64,000 nt of DNA, from NCBI GenBank assembly GCA_020072965.1, contig JAIQFY010000001.1:248001-312000 (forward strand), read 5' to 3'. The translations under genes and the position numbers were made by a program. The stretch's first letter is position 1. Each line of letters begins with the position of its first letter. The DNA is from Terriglobia bacterium. GTDB lineage: Bacteria; Acidobacteriota; Terriglobia; JAIQFV01. Of this stretch, positions 35,734-45,854 are shown piece by piece. Under the pieces are notes generated by a model, which was not told the origin of the DNA, ran no database searches, and saw only the letters and a program-made list of their open reading frames with translations.

Positions 35734-37443
35734 ATGGCCAAAGGATCAGAAACCGAAACCACCAGCATTATTGAGAAGGCTGATGCCGCTTACGTGCCCG
35801 TCCGGGCGCCTCGTGGCCATTCACTCTCCTGCAAGGGATGGGGGCAGGAAGCAGCGATGCGCATGCTCATGAACAACCTTGATGAGGAAGTCGGTGAGAA
35901 CCCGCACGAGCTGATCATCTACGGAGGCACCGGAAAAGCAGCCCGCAACTGGGACGCTTATCACGCCATTATCCGTTCCCTGCATGGGCTTGGGAATGAT
36001 GAAACGCTCCTTGTGCAGAGTGGAAAGCCGGTCGGCATCTTTAGAACCCACGAGTATGCGCCGCGGGTCCTCATCGCCAATGCCAACCTTGTTGGGAACT
36101 GGGCGACCTGGGATTACTTCCATCATCTCGAAAAACTGGGACTCATCATGTACGGGCAGATGACGGCCGGCAGCTGGATCTACATCGGCAGCCAGGGGAT
36201 CATTCAGGGAACCTTTGAAACCTTCGCCGCTGCTGGTAAAAAGCATTTTGGGAACGATCTTAAGGGCCGCTTCATTGTGAGTGGCGGCATGGGGGGAATG
36301 GGTGGCGCCCAACCTCTGGCTGCGACTATGAATGGTGCGGTCTTCCTTGGAATTGATGTCGATCCCGCTCGCATCGATCGCCGGGTCCGTCAGAAATATT
36401 GCGATCGCATGACGACTTCACTCGAAACCGCCCTCTGCTGGGTGAGCGCAGCAAAAAAGGCACGTGAAGCGCTTTCGATCGGATTGGTCGGAAACTGCGC
36501 CGAGGTGATTCCCGAGCTGGCGCGTCGAGGGGTGGTCCCCGATATCCTCACCGATCAAACCTCTGCTCATGATCCCTTGAATGGCTATGTCGCCTGCGGT
36601 ATGAGCCTCGAGGCGGTCATCGAGATGCGACAGAAGGATCCGGAGGGCTATGTCCGCCGGTCGCTGGAATCCATTGCGAAGCATGTCGAAGGCATGCTGG
36701 CCCTTCAGAAGATGGGGGCCGTGACCTTTGACTATGGCAACAATATCCGGGCCTTTGCGGAAAAGGCCGGGGTCCCGAATGCGTTTGATTTCCCCGGTTT
36801 CGTCCCCGCCTACATCCGGCCCCTCTTCTGCGAAGGCCGCGGGCCGTTCCGCTGGGTCGCCCTCTCGGGCGATCCCAAAGACATTCATGAAACTGACCGG
36901 CTGGTGCTGGATTTATTTCCGGAAAATGAGGTCTTACACCGGTGGATTCCCATGGCGCAGGAGCGGATTCCCTTTCAGGGTCTTCCGGCCCGCATCTGCT
37001 GGCTGGGATATGGGGAGAGGGCCCTATTCGGCGAGCGCATCAATGACCTGGTGGCCCGGGGAAGAATCTCAGCCCCGATCGTCATTGGCCGCGACCACCT
37101 CGACTGCGGCAGTGTGGCTTCACCTTACCGCGAAACTGAGGGAATGAAGGATGGCAGTGACGCCATCGCAGACTGGCCCATCCTCAACGCCCTGCTCAAC
37201 ACGGCCAGTGGCGCCAGCTGGGTTTCATTTCATCATGGCGGCGGCGTGGGAATCGGTTATTCACTGCACGCGGGTCAGGTGACCGTCGCCGATGGCAGCC
37301 CGGAAATGGCCGTGCGGATCAACCGGGTGCTCACCAACGATCCAGGCATTGGAGTCGCGCGGCATGTGGATGCCGGGTACGAAGAGGCCATTGAGACCGC
37401 CCGCCTCAAAGGCATAAAGATCCCGATGCGGGAAGAGAATTAA
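35734..37443 (+). CDS. hutU: Urocanate hydratase (urocanase)
   Basis: Turns urocanate into 4-imidazolone-5-propionate (EC 4.2.1.49), step 2 of the Hut pathway. The 569-residue protein has the NAD-binding [16 protein letters not shown] segment. The urocanase signature [16 protein letters not shown] contains Cys422, matching the catalytic Cys410 of the Pseudomonas enzyme. The N-terminus [17 protein letters not shown] is also typical. Start [10 protein letters not shown] follows AGGAGTGATTT. NAD+ is the tightly bound cofactor, as known for the family. It lies 4.5 kb from hutH on the same strand, with the receptor gene reversed between. Confidence 0.95.
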   Translation: MAKGSETETTSIIEKADAAYVPVRAPRGHSLSCKGWGQEAAMRMLMNNLDEEVGENPHELIIYGGTGKAARNWDAYHAIIRSLHGLGNDETLLVQSGKPVGIFRTHEYAPRVLIANANLVGNWATWDYFHHLEKLGLIMYGQMTAGSWIYIGSQGIIQGTFETFAAAGKKHFGNDLKGRFIVSGGMGGMGGAQPLAATMNGAVFLGIDVDPARIDRRVRQKYCDRMTTSLETALCWVSAAKKAREALSIGLVGNCAEVIPELARRGVVPDILTDQTSAHDPLNGYVACGMSLEAVIEMRQKDPEGYVRRSLESIAKHVEGMLALQKMGAVTFDYGNNIRAFAEKAGVPNAFDFPGFVPAYIRPLFCEGRGPFRWVALSGDPKDIHETDRLVLDLFPENEVLHRWIPMAQERIPFQGLPARICWLGYGERALFGERINDLVARGRISAPIVIGRDHLDCGSVASPYRETEGMKDGSDAIADWPILNALLNTASGASWVSFHHGGGVGIGYSLHAGQVTVADGSPEMAVRINRVLTNDPGIGVARHVDAGYEEAIETARLKGIKIPMREEN

Positions 37444-37538
37444 ACCAAATCAATCACCGCGGAGACGCAAGGAGCCCCGGACAAATCGTATTTTGCACTG
37501 CGAACTCAGAAACCTCCGCGGTTCAACCTATCCTTCGA

Positions 37539-38957
37539 TTAAAACCCCGGGTCAGTGATGAATTTGTGCTTCACATCGCTCGCCAGTTTCCTGGCAACGG
37601 GGTCGATGACCGACCCCTTCCCGATCAACACAAAATCCAAATGGTTCAGCGGATAATAGGTTTCAATGATCCGTTTGGCGTCGGCCAGCGTCACGGCATC
37701 AATCTTTTCAAAGTAGGTGTTGATGTACTGAGGCCCCAGACCGTAGAACTCGAGATCCCCAATGAGATTGGCCAATTGATCATTGGTCTCAATCGTCGGT
37801 CCGAACTGGCCCTTGATGTAATTCCTGGCGGATTGAAGTTGATCTTGACTGATTCCCTTCTCGTGAAGATCCTTCAAGGCGTCCAGCGTCATGTTCAGCG
37901 CACGTTCCGTGCTATCGTTCGGAGTAAAGGAAGAAATGACGAAGGACCCGGGCATACGCCGTGAACTGAAGAAGCTGTTGGCGCCATACGTCAGTCCGGA
38001 CTCAATTCGAAGCGCGGTATTGATCAGCGAGGTAAAGCGACCCCCGAATAAGGTGTTCACAACCTGAACCGGGATCCAGTCCGGGTTGGTTCGTGCAAGT
38101 CCCACATTCCCCAGGCGGAAAAAAGTTTGGGTGGAGTCGGGTTTATCGACCACCAACACATGTTTGCCTTGAGCTTTTGACGCCTCATTTACAACAGGCG
38201 TAGCGACCTTCTTCGCCTTCCACGAATTGAATTTCTCCCTCAATCCAGCTTCGACCTCGGATGTCGAAAAATCCCCAGCGACGGCAAGGATCAATTCGTT
38301 GGGGACAAATTGAGCCTCATAGGAACTCGCGATCTCATCCCGGGTTATCTTCGACAGGCTGGTCTCGGTCCCTCCCAAGGGTCGCCCGTACCGCTGGGCT
38401 CCAAAAAGGAAGCCATCGAAATAATACTGGATGACCCGTTGAGGCACGGCCTTGTCCTCTTTGATGCTGTCGATCTCCTGCTTGATTAACTTATCGACCT
38501 CCCCAGGCGGAAATGTCGGGTGCAGGAGCATATCCGAAAGGAGGTCCACCGCAAGGTTCAAATCCTTCTTCAAAAACTCCGCCGATCCCCAGGCGTACTC
38601 CTGCGCCGCACCTGAATGGAAGTTGGCCCCCACGAAGTCCAGAGACCCCGAGATCTGGTCTGCTGTGCGCGTCGCCGTGCCTTTGCGAAGCAACTGGGCG
38701 GTCAAGGAAGCCAATCCTTCTCGGCCTTCCGGATCGCCGATGGAACCACCCGACTTCAAAACCCAGCGAAAGCTGACCAGAGGCAGTTGGTGCCGTTCCA
38801 GGAGGAGTAGTGTCATGCCGTTGTCAAACCTGATCGTCTGGTACTGCGGCAGTTGAACCTTCCCGGCGTTTTCCGCCGCTGGGGATAAGGCGGGCATGAT
38901 TAGAATCAAGGTCCACAGCACGAATCGTTCGGGTCTCCATCGAGATTTTTTTCTCAT
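37539..38957 (-). CDS. M16-family peptidase, non-catalytic partner
   Basis: A 472-residue pitrilysin-fold protein with a signal peptide (FVLWTLILIMPALSPAAEN). At the place of the zinc motif HxxEH it has GLASLTAQLL, so the His, Glu and His are replaced (Ser84, Ala87, Gln88). It therefore cannot bind zinc by itself. It keeps the M16 C-terminal substrate-binding half (ANSFFSSRRMPGSFVIS). It lies 52 bases downstream of the catalytic M16 gene, the usual arrangement for heterodimeric M16 peptidases that clamp and cut peptides. Periplasmic location is expected. Confidence 0.85.
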   Translation of the reverse strand: MRKKSRWRPERFVLWTLILIMPALSPAAENAGKVQLPQYQTIRFDNGMTLLLLERHQLPLVSFRWVLKSGGSIGDPEGREGLASLTAQLLRKGTATRTADQISGSLDFVGANFHSGAAQEYAWGSAEFLKKDLNLAVDLLSDMLLHPTFPPGEVDKLIKQEIDSIKEDKAVPQRVIQYYFDGFLFGAQRYGRPLGGTETSLSKITRDEIASSYEAQFVPNELILAVAGDFSTSEVEAGLREKFNSWKAKKVATPVVNEASKAQGKHVLVVDKPDSTQTFFRLGNVGLARTNPDWIPVQVVNTLFGGRFTSLINTALRIESGLTYGANSFFSSRRMPGSFVISSFTPNDSTERALNMTLDALKDLHEKGISQDQLQSARNYIKGQFGPTIETNDQLANLIGDLEFYGLGPQYINTYFEKIDAVTLADAKRIIETYYPLNHLDFVLIGKGSVIDPVARKLASDVKHKFITDPGF

Positions 38958-39009
38958 CAGCTCCTCGTCAAGAACTCTTGCCGGATCATTCCTCCACCGT
39001 CAAGCTTCC

Positions 39010-40350
39010 CTATTTTCCCTCCGCTGGGGGAGGCTCCGGGACCAGAATCGCGACGGTTCGGTTACGGGGGGTGAAGTATTTTTGAGCGACTCGTTGGAGA
39101 TCTTCACGTGTCACCTGATTGATCAACTCGACCTCCTTGAACAGCTTGTGATAGTCCCCAAAAACCACATCATAGACCCCAAGGACGTTGGCCTTTCCAT
39201 TGATGGTTTTCATTGACCTGTAAAAGTCTGCGACTGCTGTGTTCTTGGCCTTCTGCAATTCCCTCTCCTCCACCAGGCTCTTCTGGGTTTTATCCAGCTC
39301 GTCGTACAGAACCTTTTCGACCCGGTCCACCTCGACTCCGCTGCGCGGTTGAACGTCAATTTCAAAGATGAAAGGATCGATGTGTTCCGATTGACCGCCT
39401 CCCACGGAAACGGCGACTTGTTCCTTGTCGACCAGGCGCTGATAAAGGCGCGAGCTCTCGCCTCTCAGCAGGATGTAATCCAGCACACTGAGCGGAATGA
39501 AATCCGGGTCAACGGCCGCGGGAGCGTGATAAGCCACCTGCAGCAACGGAAGCTGGGCGAACTTGTGGACGAAGACGCGGCGCTCTCCCAGTTGCTCAGG
39601 CTCTCGGGTAGACACCGGGCGAGGCGGTTCCTGGGCCGGGATGGATTCCAAATATTGTTGCGCCAGTCGGATAACCCTATCAGATTGAATATCTCCGACG
39701 ATAACCATCTCACAATTGTTGGGCGCATAATACGTTTTGAAGTAGTCGATCAAATCCTCTCTTTTCCAGTTCTCAATATCGACCATCCAGCCCACCACTG
39801 GCCAGTGGTATGGATGGGCGGTGAATGCGGCTGCCATCAACTGCTCCCGCAAAAGATCTTCGTTATTATTTTCCACGCTAAGTCGTCGCTCGTTCGCTAC
39901 AACGCCGCGCTCGGACTCCACCATCTTCGGATCAAATGACAGCGCCCCGGTGCGATCCGCCTCCAGGTCGAAGATGAGCGGCAAAGCGGCCGTCGGGAAC
40001 CAATCCTGATATACCGTCAAATCTTCGCTGGTGTAGGCATTGTTCGAGCCCCCATTGTCCTCCATGACACGATCAAACATTCCCGGACCATATTTCTTGG
40101 CGCCATTAAACATCATGTGTTCAAAGAAATGCGAAAGACCTGTAATGCCGGTATGCTCGTTGCGGGATCCCACGCGATGGAAGAAATACAATGCCACATT
40201 GGGAATGGAATGATCCTCCAGGATCAGGATTTTCATCCCGTTCTTGAGCTGGTGAGTTTTGATGTCGAATTGTTGGGCGTAGGCCGTGTGACCCAGAAAC
40301 AACAATGTCGCCGTGATCCACATCCAGTACTTCTCTCGCTTCAGTTTCAT
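39010..40350 (-). CDS. M16-family zinc peptidase, catalytic subunit
   Basis: A 446-residue secreted pitrilysin-fold protease. The inverted zinc motif HFFEH lies at 74-78, followed by ESERGVVANE at about 145-154, which holds the third ligand. A signal peptide (MWITATLLFLGHTAYAQ) leads the protein. I chose the ATG at 40350 after GAGGTGATG, discarding 11 upstream codons. It and the next gene form a catalytic/non-catalytic pair. M16 enzymes cut short peptides into smaller pieces, in keeping with the peptide-catabolic setting. Confidence 0.88.
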   Translation of the reverse strand: MKLKREKYWMWITATLLFLGHTAYAQQFDIKTHQLKNGMKILILEDHSIPNVALYFFHRVGSRNEHTGITGLSHFFEHMMFNGAKKYGPGMFDRVMEDNGGSNNAYTSEDLTVYQDWFPTAALPLIFDLEADRTGALSFDPKMVESERGVVANERRLSVENNNEDLLREQLMAAAFTAHPYHWPVVGWMVDIENWKREDLIDYFKTYYAPNNCEMVIVGDIQSDRVIRLAQQYLESIPAQEPPRPVSTREPEQLGERRVFVHKFAQLPLLQVAYHAPAAVDPDFIPLSVLDYILLRGESSRLYQRLVDKEQVAVSVGGGQSEHIDPFIFEIDVQPRSGVEVDRVEKVLYDELDKTQKSLVEERELQKAKNTAVADFYRSMKTINGKANVLGVYDVVFGDYHKLFKEVELINQVTREDLQRVAQKYFTPRNRTVAILVPEPPPAEGK

Positions 40351-40625
40351 CTCATCACCTCTTTTGGGCCTGGTTCGGACCATTTTGCTTCTGAAACCGA
40401 CTCAAAATGGTCCTGAGTTGGAGGTCTCACGGTGGAGAATCAACCATTTACGGCGGCGTCCCAAGACCCACCCTGCCAACAACTTGTGCCACGGATTGAC
40501 TTTGACTGGTAAGTATTCCCGGGGTGAATCAGCCCAAATAAATGAAAAGCTTGCGCTTCCATCGTCAAGCTCTTACACTAAATGGGTTCCTTTACGTAAC
40601 GATATGGTTCAAGGTTTAGGATTTT

Positions 40626-40913
40626 ATGACCAAACTATCCACTTCCGAGATTGAAGAGGGGTTGAAGGCCTTACCTGGGTGGACAATACAGGAAGGGAAA
40701 CTGACCAAACAATTCGAACTTTCAAGCTTCCCCGACCTCGTCTCTCTTGTCGTCAAAATCGGGTTCATCGCAGAAGCAGCGAATCACCACCCCGACTTAC
40801 TGATTAATTACAGGCGCCTGACCTTCATGCTCTCGACGCATTCTCTCGGCGGCGTGAGCGATAAAGACCTGGAGCAGGCAAAACAGATTGAGGCAGTAAT
40901 CAACCGCTATTAG
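40626..40913 (+). CDS. Pterin-4a-carbinolamine dehydratase
   Basis: A 95-residue PCD/DCoH protein (EC 4.2.1.96) that dehydrates 4a-hydroxytetrahydrobiopterin. The motif AEAANHHPDLLINYRRLTF holds the double His of the active site, and THSLGGVSDKDLEQA is the conserved end. Its usual partner, phenylalanine hydroxylase, is not in the window. PCD homologues near other metabolic genes may serve molybdopterin or folate-related roles. It is convergent with the FmdB gene after 11 bases. Confidence 0.9.
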   Translation: MTKLSTSEIEEGLKALPGWTIQEGKLTKQFELSSFPDLVSLVVKIGFIAEAANHHPDLLINYRRLTFMLSTHSLGGVSDKDLEQAKQIEAVINRY

Positions 40914-40924
40914 TTGACGTCACC

Positions 40925-41149
40925 TCAATCGGTCCCGCACATTCCGCGTTGAGCAGCTCCACAGCTCCCACAGGGGCCCTCTTCGAGGCGGGAAGAAGCC
41001 GACCGATCCCCCACCACAGCAAACACAGAGAGCCGTTGCTCCACTCTCTTGCTGTCACAGCTCCTGCAAACCACCTTCTCGTCGTGATTGAACACCAGTT
41101 GTTCAAAGTTTGATCCACAGTTCAGGCATTCATATTCATACATTGGCAT
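40925..41149 (-). CDS. FmdB-family zinc-ribbon protein
   Basis: A 74-residue protein starting MPMYEYECLNCGSNFEQL, the standard FmdB/CxxC_CxxC_SSSS ribbon with CLNC and CRSC knuckles. The tail holds two further Cys groups (CGSCG, MCG), probably a second metal site or a redox pair. A longer frame upstream begins with TTG but lacks support. FmdB proteins are presumed regulatory; this copy has no clear target. Confidence 0.82.
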   Translation of the reverse strand: MPMYEYECLNCGSNFEQLVFNHDEKVVCRSCDSKRVEQRLSVFAVVGDRSASSRLEEGPCGSCGAAQRGMCGTD

Positions 41150-41412
41150 AGGACAATCTCCCGATTCAGTTTCTGGCGTCTCCGACCTTGGACTCAACTC
41201 CAAGGGTCTGTCTCCCCCGTGCAGCGACAAGTCTTAAGGGCACCGTGTTTCCAGCACGCCCAGATGGATATCCGAGGATCCTGCAAAAATATCTTCGGAA
41301 TACCACGACGATTGGGGTATCATTTTTCGTCCTAATCCTGGCTGACGACGCCTCAACCTCAGCCATTTTAATAAATAGTCGGGATTAGTCAACCACTGGA
41401 TCCCTTCACCTC

Positions 41413-42693
41413 ATGCCAGAACAAGACTCTCCGGGCCTTTTCATCCATAGTGCCGCGCAACTGATCACCCCGGAACTTCTGGACCGGGTCTCCGGGCCGA
41501 AGCTGATGCTCCGGATCATTCCTGACGGGGCTGTGCTGATCGAGGATGGGCAGATCGCCTCCGTGGGAATAACTGAAGCCGTCCGGAGGGATGGGCGCGC
41601 GGGAGCTGCGGTCACCCTCGATGCTTCAAACTGTGTGATCGCCCCCGGGTTTGTCGACAGCCATACTCATCTTGTGTTCGCGGCAAACCGACACGAAGAG
41701 TATGAAATGCGCATTCGGGGCGCCAGCTATGAGTCCATCGCCGCATTAGGTGGAGGGATTCGCAACAGCGTGCGGCGGCTGCGCAGCGTCGAGGAAGACG
41801 AATTGTTTGAGGCGGCGCGACAACGATGCACCCGGTTTCTGGAGTACGGGACGACGACGATCGAGGCAAAGAGCGGTTATGGTCTCGATCTCGAGAATGA
41901 GCTGAAGATCCTGCGGATCATAGCTCGACTCAACGAAGACCCCGAAGTGTCCCTCGAAATCATTCCGACCTTTCTGGGCGCCCACGAAGTCCCGGACGAG
42001 TTTCGCGATCATCCGACCAAGTACGTTGACCTCATTTGCGAGCAAATGCTTCCCCGCGTGACCGAGGATCAACTCGCCACGTTCTGTGACGTTTTCTGCG
42101 AAGCCGGGGTTTTCACCGTCGAGCAATCCCGGCGGATCTTGATCGCCGCGCAAAGTTTTGGGCTTAAGCTCAAGATCCACGCCGACCAGCTCAGCCACAG
42201 CGGGGGCGCACGCCTGGCCGTGGAACTCGGCGCCATCTCGGCCGACCACTTGGAACACATCAAGGAGGACGAGGTTGCCCTGCTGGCGGAATCGAAGGTG
42301 GTGGCCACCTTGCTCCCGGGAGCCGCTTTTCATTTGGGCACAAACCAGTTCGCGCCCGCACGAAGGCTCTTGGATGCCGGGGCCCTGGTCGCGCTTGCCA
42401 CGGACTTCAACCCGGGCACTTCTCCAACAGTAAGTATGCAGGTGATCCTCTCGATCGCCGGGTCATCTCTTTGGATGACCCCGTCGGAGTCCTTTGCAGC
42501 GGCAACACTGGGAGGGGCCTGTGCCCTCGGCTGTCAGCACCGAATGGGTTCAATTCAAGAAGGGAAACAAGCCGACCTGGTGATTTTTGAAGTGAATGAC
42601 TACCGGCTGGTACCCTACCACTACGGCATGAACAGTGTGCGCGCGGTGATTAAGAAAGGGCAGCTTCTCTTCGACCATCAAAAAAGAGGATGA
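41413..42693 (+). CDS. hutI: Imidazolonepropionase
   Basis: Hydrolyses imidazolone-5-propionate to N-formimino-L-glutamate (EC 3.5.2.7), step 3 of histidine breakdown. The 426-residue amidohydrolase has the metal motif HTHLVF (His84, His86), RGASYESIAALGGG, TFLGAHEVPDEF and KIHADQLSHSGG. A late DFNPGTSPT holds the catalytic Asp. It lies 220 bases before ftcD on the same strand, so the two may be co-transcribed. Both are a few kb from hutU. Confidence 0.95.
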   Translation: MPEQDSPGLFIHSAAQLITPELLDRVSGPKLMLRIIPDGAVLIEDGQIASVGITEAVRRDGRAGAAVTLDASNCVIAPGFVDSHTHLVFAANRHEEYEMRIRGASYESIAALGGGIRNSVRRLRSVEEDELFEAARQRCTRFLEYGTTTIEAKSGYGLDLENELKILRIIARLNEDPEVSLEIIPTFLGAHEVPDEFRDHPTKYVDLICEQMLPRVTEDQLATFCDVFCEAGVFTVEQSRRILIAAQSFGLKLKIHADQLSHSGGARLAVELGAISADHLEHIKEDEVALLAESKVVATLLPGAAFHLGTNQFAPARRLLDAGALVALATDFNPGTSPTVSMQVILSIAGSSLWMTPSESFAAATLGGACALGCQHRMGSIQEGKQADLVIFEVNDYRLVPYHYGMNSVRAVIKKGQLLFDHQKRG

Positions 42694-42913
42694 GGCAAGA
42701 ATGCTCTTATGCTGGTACAAGTTTGCAGCGTTTATCTTGAACGGATGATCAGTCCTCAGGCAGAACCGGCTCGACTAGCGATCTTTTCCGCTATTCGTCT
42801 GTATACCATGGCGTAATATAACCGTCGGAAAAGAGCGATGCCGCTGGTTTATCGGAGCGCCCGGGGATTCCTCCCATCATCTGGAACTTCTAAATTCCTT
42901 CGACGAGGTACTC

Positions 42914-44452
42914 ATGAATACCCTGGTTGAATGCGTTCCCAATTTCAGTGAAGGTCGCCGGGCCGAGGTTGTTGAAGCCCTGATACAAGTCATTCAAAGC
43001 ATGGCAGGTGCAACCATCCTGGATAAGGAGATGGATGCCGATCACAATCGTAGCGTCATTACATTCATCGCTCCCAAGGAAGTTGTGGCCGAAGCGGCGC
43101 TGCGCGTCGTGGGGAAGGCCGCCGAGCTAATCGACCTGACCCGTCACCAGGGTGCTCATCCCCGCATCGGAGCAACCGACGTGCTCCCATTCATTCCGAT
43201 CGAAGGGGTGACGATTGAAGAATGCGTGGCGATATCCAGGCAGGTCGGTGAGGCCATCTGGCAACGCTACAAGATCCCTGTCTATTACTACGAGACCGCC
43301 GCAACCCGTCCCGACCGCGTCAACCTGGAAAATATCCGCAAGGGTCAATTCGAAGGGCTCCGGGAGGAGGTGAAAACCAATCGTGATCGCCGGCCCGATG
43401 TCGGAGACGCGGCCTTGCATCCGACCGCCGGCGCGACGGTGGTCGGCACTCGAAAATACCTGATTGCCTACAACATCAATCTCGGGACGAGCGACGTCTC
43501 CGTGGCCAAGGCCATTGCAAAAAAGATCCGGTTCTCCAGCGGCGGGTTCCCTTTCGTCAAGGCCATGGGCGTGGATCTGAAGGCCCGCAATCTGGCTCAA
43601 GTCTCCATGAACCTCACGGACTTTGAACAAACGCCCATCCACGTTGTCTTCGATGCGGTGACGCGCGAAGCTGCGGCAGCTGGCATCGCTGTCGTCGGGA
43701 GCGAGATCGTGGGTCTCGTTCCAAAGAAAGCGCTGGAAATGACGGCAGAGCACTATCTTGAAATCGAGAACTTCAAGCCGGACTTAATCCTCGAGAACCG
43801 TCTGGCAGCCGTGCTCGCTGAAAAAAGATCCCCCGCTGCGCAAACGGCTCCCCCCATTGACCGTCCGCTGTTGGCCGGATGCGAGTCGTTTATTGACGCG
43901 GTGGCGGCTCCCACGCCCGCACCCGGTGGCGGGAGCGTGGCCGCAGCGGCCGCAGCCCTGGCCGCGGGCTTAGGTGAAATGGTTGCCGCACGTTCCAAAG
44001 GGAAAAAGGCGGCCGCAGCCTTTGAAGACGAGCTGTCCGCAATTCTCAATGCCCTGGATCAACTTCGAGTTGAATTGAAAAGCCTCATCGACGATGACAC
44101 GAATGCCTATACCCTCGTCACGGCCGCTTACAAGCTTCCGAAGGATTCTGAGGCGGACAAGGAGGAACGGCAGCGCAAGATCGATGAGGCCTTGAAACAG
44201 GCAACCCTTGTCCCTTTTCACGTCGCCGAACATTCGAAAAATGTCCTTGAACACATTCTTCGACTGGAGGCGATTGGAAACAAGAATATGATCTCCGATA
44301 TTCGGGTAGCCCGTGAAATGGCCCGAACCGCGCTGTTCGGGGCCCTTGAGAACGTCAAGATCAACCTGGACTCCATGGGCGATCGGGCATTTGCCGGACG
44401 GGTAACGGGCCAGATTGTCCCGCTGGAGTCTGCCTTGAAGCGGAACGAATAG
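42914..44452 (+). CDS. ftcD: Bifunctional glutamate formimidoyltransferase / formimino-THF cyclodeaminase
   Basis: A 512-residue fusion. The N-terminal part transfers the formimino group from formiminoglutamate to tetrahydrofolate, releasing glutamate (EC 2.1.2.5); His82 in RHQGAHPRIGATD matches the mammalian catalytic His. The C-terminal part (from about 320) is the cyclodeaminase (EC 4.3.1.4) with APTPAPGGGSVAAAAAALA. Together they complete histidine to glutamate without HutG or HutF, neither of which is present. The fusion order equals the animal enzyme. Its stop is followed directly by the peptidase ATG. Confidence 0.94.
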   Translation: MNTLVECVPNFSEGRRAEVVEALIQVIQSMAGATILDKEMDADHNRSVITFIAPKEVVAEAALRVVGKAAELIDLTRHQGAHPRIGATDVLPFIPIEGVTIEECVAISRQVGEAIWQRYKIPVYYYETAATRPDRVNLENIRKGQFEGLREEVKTNRDRRPDVGDAALHPTAGATVVGTRKYLIAYNINLGTSDVSVAKAIAKKIRFSSGGFPFVKAMGVDLKARNLAQVSMNLTDFEQTPIHVVFDAVTREAAAAGIAVVGSEIVGLVPKKALEMTAEHYLEIENFKPDLILENRLAAVLAEKRSPAAQTAPPIDRPLLAGCESFIDAVAAPTPAPGGGSVAAAAAALAAGLGEMVAARSKGKKAAAAFEDELSAILNALDQLRVELKSLIDDDTNAYTLVTAAYKLPKDSEADKEERQRKIDEALKQATLVPFHVAEHSKNVLEHILRLEAIGNKNMISDIRVAREMARTALFGALENVKINLDSMGDRAFAGRVTGQIVPLESALKRNE

Positions 44453-45655
44453 ATGAAGTCGTCAAGAATCCGAATGTGTAGACTTCGACACATGCTCCGG
44501 CCGGTTCAGGGCATGGGTGTGCTGATTTCCCTTTGTTCCATTGTCTTTTCCGTTTTCGCGCAGACCGGCACGAGCACCCCACCTGGATCCCCGGCGCGGG
44601 TCCGCGCCAGAGATCTCAACATTGCTCCTGGAGTTTTTCCAACGGGAAAGTGGAACGCCATCACCGATGTGGCGGGTGTTCGTGTCGGCCACACCACACT
44701 TTGGGAGGGAGACAACGTTCGGACCGGGGTGACCGCGATCCTTCCACCCGGGGATAATCCTCACAAAGAAAAATTGCCCGCGGCGATCTTTGTCGGCAAT
44801 GGTTTCGGAAAGCTTCTGGGTTTTACTCAGGTCCAGGAACTGGGAGTTCTTGAAACTCCCGTTCTGCTGACCAACACCCTGAGTGTGTGGCGGGTGGCAG
44901 ATGCGCTGGTCGATTACATGCTTGCCCTCCCGGGAAATGAAGACGTCCGGTCAATCAATCCGGTGGTGGGCGAGACCAATGACGGGTACCTGAATGACAT
45001 TCGCGGCCGGCATGTCACGAGGAAGGATGTGTTCAATGCCATCTTGAGTGCCAAGTCCGGCCCTGTGGAGGAAGGGAGCGTGGGCGCGGGAACGGGGACA
45101 GCGGCCTTCGATTGGAAAGGAGGCATCGGGACGTCGTCGCGTGTGCTTCCTCCCGAAAGTGGAGGATACACCCTCGGTGTCCTCGTCCAGACCAATTTTG
45201 GAGGGCATCTGACAATAGATGGAGTGCCCGTTTGGAGGGAACTGCCGAAGAATGGAAAGAGTGGGCGCCCGGGGGACGGGAGCTGCATGATTGTGATTGC
45301 AACCGACACCCCTCTGGATGCGCACCAGCTCCAACGAGTTTCCAGGCGCGCGCTGGCCGGCATGGCTCGAACAGGATCCACCTTCTCGAACGGTAGCGGT
45401 GATTATGTGATCGCTTTTTCAACCGCCCTCAGAGGCCTTCCCACTTCAGACACGAGGTCCACCGGCGGGCGGGCGAAAATTCAAGATGAAGAGTTATCGC
45501 CGCTTTTTGAGGCTGCTACCGAAGCTACGGAAGAAGCGATTTATAACTCCCTGCTCCAAGCGACCACGGTGAGAGGCCGGGATGGACACGTGGTTGAGGC
45601 GATTCCAATTGAGGGGTTGAAGCAGATCTTGAGTAAGTTCAATCGAGGGATTTAA
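44453..45655 (+). CDS. P1-family (DmpA/BapA) aminopeptidase
   Basis: A 400-residue peptidase of the self-processing Ntn-like P1/S58 family. It has a signal-like N-terminus (GVLISLCSIVFSVFAQTG). ITDVAGVRVGHTTLWEGD is the family opening of the mature part. The autoprocessing site is GDGSCMIVIATDTPLDA, with Ser277 as the expected nucleophile after cleavage at Gly-Ser. Such enzymes release N-terminal D-, L- or beta-amino acids. Its ATG abuts the ftcD stop; later in-frame ATGs are possible starts. Confidence 0.88.
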   Translation: MKSSRIRMCRLRHMLRPVQGMGVLISLCSIVFSVFAQTGTSTPPGSPARVRARDLNIAPGVFPTGKWNAITDVAGVRVGHTTLWEGDNVRTGVTAILPPGDNPHKEKLPAAIFVGNGFGKLLGFTQVQELGVLETPVLLTNTLSVWRVADALVDYMLALPGNEDVRSINPVVGETNDGYLNDIRGRHVTRKDVFNAILSAKSGPVEEGSVGAGTGTAAFDWKGGIGTSSRVLPPESGGYTLGVLVQTNFGGHLTIDGVPVWRELPKNGKSGRPGDGSCMIVIATDTPLDAHQLQRVSRRALAGMARTGSTFSNGSGDYVIAFSTALRGLPTSDTRSTGGRAKIQDEELSPLFEAATEATEEAIYNSLLQATTVRGRDGHVVEAIPIEGLKQILSKFNRGI

Positions 45656-45722
45656 CATTAATTTGCCCGTTGATATCCGCCGTCAAGGTGAAGAGATCCG
45701 ACCAGTCAGTCGGGGCTTTGTG

Positions 45723-45795
45723 GGAGCGCGGACGTCTCGCCCGCAGGTACTATTGAAGGCCAAGAGAAGACGTGCGGGCGAGACGCCGGCGCTCC
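45723..45795. repeat. Dispersed palindrome, GACGTC family, copy 2
   Basis: Arms of 23 bases (45723-45745 and 45773-45795) are complementary except at two positions and contain GACGTCTCGCCCGC. It lies in the leader of the S9 peptidase gene, downstream of the P1 peptidase stop. It is inside the frame only if the unlikely TTG at 45663 were the start. Confidence 0.65.
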
Positions 45796-45854
45796 AGGAG
45801 CCACGAGGGTTGCCGTGTTCAGCTATCCATTCATCAATCCCACTCGGGAGGCCT

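Noticed and set aside
45663-45854. N-terminal extension of the S9 peptidase from a TTG
   Set aside because: It translates through an intergenic palindrome; the ATG at 45855 has a good ribosome-binding site followed by a signal peptide.
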